Below are positions 58,270 to 64,000 of a stretch of DNA of 64,000 nt, in pieces (position 1 is the first letter of the stretch; every line of letters starts with the position of its first letter). Origin of the DNA: an uncultured Candidatus Melainabacteria bacterium. GTDB lineage: Bacteria; Cyanobacteriota; Vampirovibrionia; Gastranaerophilales; Gastranaerophilaceae. The stretch is from positions 62,001 through 126,000 of the forward strand of contig CAKUZB010000003.1 in assembly GCA_934717745.1 (NCBI GenBank). The letters are read 5' to 3'. The notes beneath the pieces are model-generated. The model did not search any database, had not been told where the DNA came from, and saw only the letters and a program-made list of their open reading frames with translations. Position numbers and translations under genes: made by a program.

Positions 58270-59087
58270 AAAAAGAACGTTTAGACAAATACCTTACAGA
58301 TTTAGGTTATTTTGAAAATAAAAGCAAAGCCTCAGCAGCGATACTTGCAGGTGATGTTTTAATCAATGATGAAAGAATAACAAAAGCAGGTTATCAAATC
58401 GGAATTGAAAAAGAGTATGACATTCGAATAAAATCCATGCCATACGTATCTAGAGGCGGATTTAAACTTGAAAAAGCCCTAAAAACTTTTGACGTAAATG
58501 TAAAAGATAGAATTTGTTTAGATGCAGGAGCATCAACAGGCGGATTTACGGATTGCTTATTACAAAATGGAGCAAAATTTGTTTACGCAGTAGATGTTGG
58601 ATATGGACAATTAGATTGGAAAATTCGAAGTGATGAAAGAGTAAAACCTATAGAAAAAACAAACCTGAAAATTTGTACTACTGATGAAATTTATGCTGAA
58701 AATGAACCTCGTGCGGATTTATTAGTTTGCGATGTTTCTTTCATTTCACTGGAAAAAGTTTTGCCAAATTTTCAAAAATTGTTAGACACAAATCAAGAAT
58801 TAATTTGCCTTATAAAACCGCAATTTGAAGCAGGAAAAGAACTGGTAGAAAAAGGTGGCGTTATAAAAAATAAAAACACACATTATTCTGTTATTGAAAA
58901 AGTTATTAATTGTGCAAAAGAACTTAATTACACAGTTTTAAATCTAACCCATTCAGCAATAAAAGGTCCTTGTGGCAACATTGAATATTTAATCCACCTC
59001 AAAAACTCTCAACAACAATCCGTTGAATTAGATATAAAAGAAATTGTTGATAATGCCTTTGTTGAACTTAATTCGCCAAAGCAATAA
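58266..59087 (+). CDS. tlyA: TlyA-type rRNA 2'-O-methyltransferase
   Basis: Methylates ribose 2'-OH in 16S and/or 23S rRNA in other bacteria. 273 residues: an S4 RNA-binding domain at the N terminus (RLDKYLTDLGYFENKSKA, GDVLINDERITKAGYQI) and an FtsJ-like SAM domain (ICLDAGASTGGFTDCLLQNG, VDVGYGQLDWKIR, LVCDVSFISLEKVLPN, LIKPQFEAGKELVEKGG). Starts at TTG 58266, coupled to tatD. Runs exactly up to the convergent TPR gene with no gap. Confidence 0.93.
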   Translation: MKKERLDKYLTDLGYFENKSKASAAILAGDVLINDERITKAGYQIGIEKEYDIRIKSMPYVSRGGFKLEKALKTFDVNVKDRICLDAGASTGGFTDCLLQNGAKFVYAVDVGYGQLDWKIRSDERVKPIEKTNLKICTTDEIYAENEPRADLLVCDVSFISLEKVLPNFQKLLDTNQELICLIKPQFEAGKELVEKGGVIKNKNTHYSVIEKVINCAKELNYTVLNLTHSAIKGPCGNIEYLIHLKNSQQQSVELDIKEIVDNAFVELNSPKQ

Positions 59088-60506
59088 TTATTTGCCGAAG
59101 AATTTCATGATAACACCGATTAAACCATCGTTGTCAGCAGAAGCATCTTCATAATCTTTCTTTTTGGCTTCAAGTTTATCAATTTTCTTTTTAATTTCCA
59201 TAGTTTCTGCTTCACTTACAGCAGAAGAAGAAAGATATTTTGAATAAAAATCTACCGCTTTTTCCGGATTTTTTGTTTTTTCATATGCTTTTGCCAAAGA
59301 TTTTAGAACTCTTGAATTACGTTTATCAACTGCATAGAGTTGCTCAAAATATTCAATCGCCATTTTATAATCACCGATACTTTCTCTAAATTCGCCTAAG
59401 CGTTCTAAAGCCTTTCTATTTTGAGGTTCCAGTTTATTAAGTTTTTCATAAAACTCAATTGCGTGAGTTCTATCTTTCATTTCGTCTAACAATTCGGCAA
59501 TCGTTGTTACCAGTGCAGAATCTTCCGGTTTTACATGGTGAGCAAGCATATATTCATTTAGAGCAACGTCTTTATTGCCACGAGCATAATTATATTTTGC
59601 CCAATTGTAATGTTCTTCAAATTCTTCGCCTTTTGCCTCGTAAATCAATGCTCTCATCTGATATACCAATGGAGAATTTTTATCAAACTTCGCAAATTCA
59701 TTTACATATTCAAACGCTTTTTCAAAATCGTTTTGGGCATAATAAAATTGAGCAACAAGAGCCAAAAATTTAGAATTTTTCTTGTAATCATTTCTCATTG
59801 CTTCAATTTGTGCTTCCGCATCTGAAAATTTTTCATCTTCAATCAAACAACGAAGTTGGATTAATTTATCAGATGAAACTTTTGACGCAGCGTCAGTTCG
59901 ATTATTTTTCAAATAAACTTCGGCTAATTTATCTTTAAGTTGTTGATTATCATGCCCGTCGTTTATCGCTCTTTCTAAGATTTCCGCAGAACTAGATAAA
60001 ACGTCTTGTTCTTCATAAATTTTTGAAAGATTTAAGTAGGCTTCAATTGGTGCTTCATGAGTATCTAAAATTCTTAAATATTCATCTATTGCATTATTAT
60101 GTTTACCATTTTTCTCGTAAATTGTTGCAAGAATAAATCTTGTAGCATTTGCACTTGCATAATCAGGTGCTTTATCTAATGCTTTTTTGAAATCACCGGC
60201 AGCATGCTCAAATTTTTGTTGAATTAAATGTAAGTTGCCTCTGTATGTATAATATTTATATTTATCAGAATTAATGAACATATCCATAAGTTGTTCATAC
60301 GCAACTTCATTTGCAGGATCTAATTCAAGAATTTTTGAAAAATAATTTTCAGCCTCATCAATTTTACCCAAAATTGACGAAACATGTGCAATTCTTTGCA
60401 ACAAATCAACATTTTGAGGTCTTTGAGTAAGAAGTTTTATATATTCATTAAACGCTTCTTCATAATTTTCGTCTTGTTCATATTTTTCTGCTAATTCTAT
60501 TGACAT
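59088..60506 (-). CDS. TPR-repeat protein
   Basis: A 472-residue soluble protein made of about a dozen 34-residue TPR units, for example YEQDENYEEAFNEYIKLL, ISSILGKIDEAENYFSKILE-like, YEKNGKHNNAIDEYLRIL and GDYKMAIEYFEQLYAVDK near the C terminus. No signal peptide or membrane helix. The last 40 residues are Lys/Glu rich. TPR proteins act as scaffolds; no partner is suggested by the neighbours tlyA and pth. Start at 60506 has AAAGG 7 nt upstream. Confidence 0.85.
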   Translation of the reverse strand: MSIELAEKYEQDENYEEAFNEYIKLLTQRPQNVDLLQRIAHVSSILGKIDEAENYFSKILELDPANEVAYEQLMDMFINSDKYKYYTYRGNLHLIQQKFEHAAGDFKKALDKAPDYASANATRFILATIYEKNGKHNNAIDEYLRILDTHEAPIEAYLNLSKIYEEQDVLSSSAEILERAINDGHDNQQLKDKLAEVYLKNNRTDAASKVSSDKLIQLRCLIEDEKFSDAEAQIEAMRNDYKKNSKFLALVAQFYYAQNDFEKAFEYVNEFAKFDKNSPLVYQMRALIYEAKGEEFEEHYNWAKYNYARGNKDVALNEYMLAHHVKPEDSALVTTIAELLDEMKDRTHAIEFYEKLNKLEPQNRKALERLGEFRESIGDYKMAIEYFEQLYAVDKRNSRVLKSLAKAYEKTKNPEKAVDFYSKYLSSSAVSEAETMEIKKKIDKLEAKKKDYEDASADNDGLIGVIMKFFGK

Positions 60507-60574
60507 TTTTTATTACCTTTCATATATTAATTTAAATTTATTATAAAGTATTTTAAAAAAAATTCGACAGTTGG

Positions 60575-61132
60575 CTAGTTAAATTTATTTTGAGCCTTTT
60601 GAATACCATTGTCAAAATAAAACTGTATTGCTTCATTTGCTAATTTCAAAGTATCTTTCAAAATTGGTTCTTGTTCCTTTGAGAAATTTTGTAAAACAAA
60701 AGCCTCAGACGGAATTGGAGGTTGAGGACCTACGCCAACTTTTAATCTATCAAACTTATTTGTTCCCAAATGCTGAATAACGGATTTTATACCATTATGT
60801 CCGCCATCAGAACCATTTGCTCTAAATCTTAATTTTCCTAAATCAAGAGTTATGTCATCATATATGACCAGAATATCTTCTGTTTTAATTTTATAATAAT
60901 TAACAACAAGACTAACTGCTTCTCCCGACAAATTCATAAATGTTGTAGGTTTAATTATAATAATATCTTCGTTGTTATATTTTATTTTTGCAAAAAAGCA
61001 TTTTAATTTTGCTTCTTCTCTAAATGAAAAATCAGAATTAGCAGCCCAAAAATCTACAGTCATAAATCCGGCATTATGCCTTGTAAAACAATATTTATCA
61101 CCGATATTTCCGAGAGCGACAATTAATTTCAA
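60575..61132 (-). CDS. pth: Peptidyl-tRNA hydrolase
   Basis: Frees tRNA from peptidyl-tRNA that has dropped off ribosomes. 185 residues, start TTG at 61132 with AAGGA 6-8 nt upstream. Catalytic motifs: LIVALGNIGDKYCFTRHNAG (Asn, His), KPTTFMNLSGEAV, IYDDITLDLGKLRFRANGS and GGHNGIKSVIQHLG. The usual P in GNPG is Ile here. Confidence 0.94.
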   Translation of the reverse strand: MKLIVALGNIGDKYCFTRHNAGFMTVDFWAANSDFSFREEAKLKCFFAKIKYNNEDIIIIKPTTFMNLSGEAVSLVVNYYKIKTEDILVIYDDITLDLGKLRFRANGSDGGHNGIKSVIQHLGTNKFDRLKVGVGPQPPIPSEAFVLQNFSKEQEPILKDTLKLANEAIQFYFDNGIQKAQNKFN

Positions 61133-61302
61133 AATTTATCCTTTGCTTTCTATGTAAAAAGTTCTTTATAATTATAATTTTAACGCAAATAAATATTACC
61201 AACGGTATTATCTACCTTTCGCTTAACAAAATGATAAAAAAAGGTTAACGTAGGATACAAGGAGACTCCAAAAAAGTATCAAAATAATAGGGGAGATAAG
61301 TA

Positions 61303-61872
61303 ATGAAATCACAACATAAACAAATAATAAAAGAAAAAAGTTCCAAAATGGTAAGCGATTTTTTAGAGAAAAGTAATCTTCACAAAAAAGATTTTGCAGA
61401 AATGATAGGTGTAACACTTTCTTATGTATACAATTTAATTGATAACTCAATTCCATTTTCTACCCGAGGAACTACAATTGAACGTATTGCAACAGTTATG
61501 GAAATTGAACCTGAAGAATTTGATGAATACAAAATTCCTCAAGAACCCATCATAATTGATGAATCAGTTGAGTTTATAAAAGATAAAATGGCAAAAAAGG
61601 GGTTGAGTGTAGTGAATTTCTTAAAATCATTTCCACGTAAAAAACGACTTGATACCGTTGATATACTAAGAGGTGCAATGCCGATACCTATCGATTTTAA
61701 AGAATTGAGCATGATTGGACAAGTTTTAGATTTAAGCAACGATGAAATTTATCCAATCTGGGAAAACCGAGTAAAACAAGTCTTGGAAGCAGGGGGAATG
61801 AATATATATTCAAATTCAAGTCTTGTAAATTCCATGTTCGAATGTGCAAAAAAATACATAGACTTGAAATAA
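61303..61872 (+). CDS. XRE-family regulator with two HTH-like domains
   Basis: A 189-residue probable DNA-binding protein. The first HTH covers about residues 14-58 (VSDFLEKSNLHKKDFAEMIG, VTLSYVYNLIDNSIPFS, IERIATVMEIEPEEFDEY), matching Cro/C1-type repeats. A second similar unit runs about 95-155 (LSVVNFLKSFPRKKRLDTVD, IPIDFKELSMIGQVLDLSND, EIYPIWENRV). Good Shine-Dalgarno GGGGAG. Monocistronic, ended by the 61901 terminator. No phage or plasmid gene is near. Target unknown; housekeeping regulator in this lineage rather than a mobile-element repressor. Confidence 0.8.
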   Translation: MKSQHKQIIKEKSSKMVSDFLEKSNLHKKDFAEMIGVTLSYVYNLIDNSIPFSTRGTTIERIATVMEIEPEEFDEYKIPQEPIIIDESVEFIKDKMAKKGLSVVNFLKSFPRKKRLDTVDILRGAMPIPIDFKELSMIGQVLDLSNDEIYPIWENRVKQVLEAGGMNIYSNSSLVNSMFECAKKYIDLK

Positions 61873-61900
61873 GTTAAACAAAAAACATAAGGTTAAAATT

Positions 61901-61928
61901 AGGGTAAATTGTAAAATTTACCCTTTTT
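61901..61928 (+). terminator. Terminator of the XRE gene
   Basis: 10-bp arms AGGGTAAATT/AATTTACCCT (61901-61910 and 61915-61924), 4-nt loop, then five T. Confidence 0.88.
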
Positions 61929-61951
61929 ATTAATATTTTTTAAAAAAGTAG

Positions 61952-61980
61952 TTGACTTAGAAATTTTTTCTTGCTAAATT
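61952..61980 (+). promoter_or_regulatory. Promoter of the tRNA-Lys transcript
   Basis: TTGACT (61952-61957), 17-bp spacer, TAAATT (61975-61980). Transcription should begin near 61987, about 115 nt before the tRNA. Confidence 0.7.
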
Positions 61981-61990
61981 AAATGTACAC

Positions 61991-62082
61991 CAAATCGAAA
62001 GATTTGCACTTGAATCTCAGTAGTTTTGATTACGAAACTCGACTGAAAGGTGAATAGGGTTGGTTTCACCCCTGAGACAAGT
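61991..62082 (+). ncRNA. Structured leader RNA upstream of tRNA-Lys
   Basis: Two elements between promoter and tRNA. A hairpin CAAATC-GAAA-GATTTG (61991-62006) has a GNRA tetraloop. It is followed by a three-way junction: outer stem ACTTG/CAAGT (62008-62012 with 62078-62082) plus TCTCAG/CTGAGA (62015-62020 with 62072-62077) with a two-base bulge. Inside it are the hairpins AGTTT/AAACT (62022-62039) and GGTGAA/TTCACC (62049-62070, 10-nt loop). No reading frame of note. TTGAAT (62010-62015) can alternatively pair with ATTCAA (62091-62096), breaking the outer stem. I recognise no Rfam family. Confidence 0.5.
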
Positions 62083-62102
62083 TAAACGGAATTCAAAAGT
62101 GT

Positions 62103-62178
62103 GGGCATGTAGCTCAGCAGGTAGAGCACTCCCCTTTTAAGGGATAGGTCGCGCGTTCGAATCGCGCCATGCCCACCA
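62103..62178 (+). tRNA. tRNA-Lys (anticodon TTT)
   Basis: 76 nt with encoded CCA. Acceptor GGGCATG/CATGCCC, D arm GCTC/GAGC, anticodon loop CTTTTAA (TTT, lysine) and T arm GCGCG-TTCGAAT-CGCGC, discriminator A then CCA. The first anticodon-stem pair (C-T) appears mismatched, the other four pair. Confidence 0.97.
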
Positions 62179-62193
62179 CTTTTCAAACAACAG

Positions 62194-62218
62194 AGGCTCG
62201 AGTCAGGAGCCTTTTTTT
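62194..62218 (+). terminator. Terminator after tRNA-Lys
   Basis: 6-bp arms AGGCTC/GAGCCT (62194-62199 and 62207-62212), 7-nt loop, T7. Confidence 0.85.
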
Positions 62219-62250
62219 GTATCAAAAATTTTTGTTATTGATTAGGGAAT

Positions 62251-63276
62251 ATGCAAAATACTAAACTTAGTTTACTTATATTATTAATTATCATCGCTCT
62301 GGCAACAATCTCGCTTGTTGTTCATTCAGAAGATTTTTTAAGTGCGAAAAATTCAACTGAAGATTTTTCAGATTTTGTTGAAGCAACAATGACAGACCCT
62401 AACGCACAGCAAAAACAACAGGAAAAAGATGAATTTAACAGACGCAGAGAAGAAAGACGAAAACAAAAAGAAGCAGAACAACAAAGTATTCAGACTTATG
62501 AACAAGGACTTGGAGAAAACTTAGGTGTTAATCCTATTGTTTATTTGAGCGGTAAATCTAAAGCAGAAATTTACAGATTAAGAAAGAAATTTGTTGCACA
62601 ATCTATATTTGCAAATGCAAACTATCAGCCATCAGAGGAAGTTTTTGGCGGAATTGTTGATGGAAAACCATGGATTGATGCAAATCCTTGCACAATAGGT
62701 TCAACGGGTTTACAAGGAACAAATAAAGAGTCAGAAGAATCTCGTTTTATATCAAATCCAAATATGCTTGTTGCAATAGAATACCCGTTCAATTTTAGTA
62801 ATTACAAAAGCCAATCGTGGTGCGAAGAATCAGAAACAAAACTTATTCCACTAGAAATCCGATATTTAAAAGAAAAGAATGAAATAATTGTTGTTTACAA
62901 TTATCTTCCATTTATGGCACCTGTTGGAAACAAATGGTTTTATGTGTTTAATGGCATTAACGCAAGAGATTTTGGATATAAATACGCTTACGTAGACAAT
63001 TCTAAATCAACATATAAACCTCATTATAAAGACCCGGTAAATATAAGCAATTCGGTTATTGAATTTCAAAACTTTATTCATTTGGGTGGAGCATGCGGAC
63101 ACGAAGGCGGTTGCAACAATGGTTCTCCAAGACAAACATTCCTTGAATTTCAAGACAATTTCACAGAATACAAATATAAATATAGAGAAATTTATATAAA
63201 ACTTTGGAAAAATAGACCGGCCTCAACAAATTCACCGGCTGATATTACAGAACGAATTATTCTAAAATGGTCATAA
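62251..63276 (+). CDS. Membrane-anchored or exported protein of unknown function
   Basis: A 341-residue protein I do not recognise. N-terminal hydrophobic helix (LSLLILLIIIALATISLVV) acts as anchor or signal. A charged, probably helical linker (QKQQEKDEFNRRREERRKQK, about 54-80) follows. The folded part begins near 90 with PIVYLSGKSKAEIYRLRKKF and includes NPCTIGSTG, QSWCEESETK, NYLPFMAPVGNKWFYVFNG and HLGGACGHEGGCNNGSPRQ, with four cysteines. The pattern suggests an extracytoplasmic beta-rich domain with disulfides. AGGGA precedes the ATG by 4-5 nt. Lies alone between the tRNA and mutS2. Confidence 0.75.
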   Translation: MQNTKLSLLILLIIIALATISLVVHSEDFLSAKNSTEDFSDFVEATMTDPNAQQKQQEKDEFNRRREERRKQKEAEQQSIQTYEQGLGENLGVNPIVYLSGKSKAEIYRLRKKFVAQSIFANANYQPSEEVFGGIVDGKPWIDANPCTIGSTGLQGTNKESEESRFISNPNMLVAIEYPFNFSNYKSQSWCEESETKLIPLEIRYLKEKNEIIVVYNYLPFMAPVGNKWFYVFNGINARDFGYKYAYVDNSKSTYKPHYKDPVNISNSVIEFQNFIHLGGACGHEGGCNNGSPRQTFLEFQDNFTEYKYKYREIYIKLWKNRPASTNSPADITERIILKWS

Positions 63277-63341
63277 TACTAAATGTATTATTAATTTAAA
63301 CAAATAAAACGTTACAACTTGCATGCCGAGTTAATTTGTTT

Positions 63342-63347
63342 TAAAAT
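63342..63347 (+). promoter_or_regulatory. -10 box of mutS2, near-leaderless
   Basis: TAAAAT at 63342-63347, 8 nt before the ATG at 63356, and no Shine-Dalgarno between them. Confidence 0.35.
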
Positions 63348-63355
63348 ATTTTATT

Positions 63356-64000
63356 ATGAGTATATTAGATAAAAGTAAAAAAACATTAGAATTTGACAAA
63401 ATTTTGTCAGCATTGGCATCATTCGCTAGAACTCAACAGAGTCAACAATTATGCCTTAATCTTGAACCAGATACGGATTTCGATAGAATTCAAGAAAATT
63501 TAACATTAACAAAAGAAGCAAAAATCTTAATTGACAAACTTTTAGAGTTGCCTATTGAACACCTTACAGATTTAACTTCTATTGATAACAACCAATTAAA
63601 CAGTTATCTTTCAGAAAAAGAATTGCTAAGTATGGCAAAAAGTTTGCGTTCTGCTCGTTTGGTTAAAAACTTTATGAGAGAAAACACTCTTGCGGACAGT
63701 GCATTGAGTAAACTTTCTTCTCAAATTATTCCAAACAAAGAACTTGAAGACCAAATCTTTGCAAAATTTGATGAAGCAGACTGCATAAAAAAAGATGCGA
63801 CAGATGTTTTATTCGGATTTTACACAAGTTTAAAAGATGCAGAAAAAGAGATTAAAACAAAAATAAATGAGTTATTAAATTCACCTGATTTTGCACAATA
63901 TTTACAAGAACCAATTTACACAATTAGAGATAACAGAATTGTATTCCCAATTATGGCTGGTGCAAAAGGTAAAATTTCAGGTATTACTCACGATGTTTCA
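63356..64000 (+). CDS. mutS2: MutS2 (partial, N-terminal 215 codons)
   Basis: Start of the MutS2/RqcU family ATPase, which acts on recombination intermediates or on collided ribosomes. The visible part has KTLEFDKILSALASFARTQ, LTLTKEAKILIDKL, KELLSMAKSLRSARLVKNFM and the core IRDNRIVFPIMAGAKGKISG, followed by ITHDVS at the edge. The ATPase and Smr domains lie outside the window. The frame is open to base 64000. Confidence 0.9.
   Translation, partial: MSILDKSKKTLEFDKILSALASFARTQQSQQLCLNLEPDTDFDRIQENLTLTKEAKILIDKLLELPIEHLTDLTSIDNNQLNSYLSEKELLSMAKSLRSARLVKNFMRENTLADSALSKLSSQIIPNKELEDQIFAKFDEADCIKKDATDVLFGFYTSLKDAEKEIKTKINELLNSPDFAQYLQEPIYTIRDNRIVFPIMAGAKGKISGITHDVS

Noticed and set aside
61987..62102. 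Hammerhead ribozyme or purine riboswitch in the tRNA-Lys leader
   Set aside because: Three-way junction shape is similar, but the CUGAUGA core of hammerheads and the purine aptamer junction and loop-loop bases are absent.

Overview
The window is AT-rich, densely packed bacterial chromosome with short gaps, mixed strands and ATG, TTG and GTG starts. The gene set suggests the non-photosynthetic sister lineage of Cyanobacteria (Melainabacteria/Vampirovibrionia, probably Gastranaerophilales). Pointers are several pilin-like proteins with FTLAEVLITLG-type N termini, a VKOR-DsbA fusion of cyanobacterial type, split glycine decarboxylase, TrmFO, QueH, an NrtR-type Nudix regulator and two RpoD-like sigma factors. 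No photosynthesis gene is seen. The lineage call is inference from protein families, not from a 16S gene or a search.

Layout. 1-12.6 kb: a partial sigma factor cut by the left edge, LemA and LCP envelope proteins, folE2, a small RWYD-repeat protein, aroQ, wecB, trmFO-pgeF plus a DegT-like gene, a structured intergenic region, a GH38 alpha-mannosidase-like enzyme, folK and a flavoprotein. 12.6-17.8 kb: two pilin genes with identical coding sequence but diverged leaders, a coiled-coil protein, recO and pilT. 17.9-20.7 kb: gcvT-gcvH-gcvPA. 20.7-29.4 kb: the S10/spc ribosomal cluster on the minus strand from rpsJ to rplR. It is broken between rpsN and rpsH by a terminator plus a new promoter, and it stops after rplR. 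29.6-35.7 kb, minus strand: secreted protein, DUF6485, queH, VKOR-DsbA, lysC, a HAD phosphatase plus NeuB-like synthase pair, and a lone fliO-like gene. 35.8-45.4 kb: histidine kinase, DUF374 acyltransferase, omega-amidase, dacB, pheA, phosphohexomutase, pheT and an SH3-like exported protein. 45.4-48.3 kb: SDR, a second RWYD protein, secG, nrtR and a lytic transglycosylase. 48.4-53 kb: three pilin-like proteins, two with Cys-rich knots and Ser-rich linkers, then mtnP and yggT. 53-61.1 kb: matrixin-like protease with TPRs, rpoD-dnaG, tatD-tlyA, a TPR protein and pth. 61.3-64 kb: a double-HTH regulator, a structured leader before tRNA-Lys(TTT), an unknown exported protein and the start of mutS2.

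How the parts fit. A type IV pilus-like surface system recurs: PilT, two major-type pilins and three decorated pilin-like proteins. The Cys-containing pilins are plausible clients of the VKOR-DsbA oxidase. Envelope building is served by LCP, WecB, DacB, the lytic transglycosylase, DUF374 and the NeuB/HAD pair. The most unusual signals are non-coding: the three-way-junction leader of tRNA-Lys, a possible 6S-like RNA at about 8.55-8.72 kb, apparently leaderless promoters whose -10 box ends about 6-10 nt before the ATG, a palindrome over the nrtR promoter, and the re-wired ribosomal operon. The RWYD double-repeat proteins are a small family I do not recognise from any characterised system. Pairings, promoters and domain calls were made by eye. 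No folding, alignment or database search was run.
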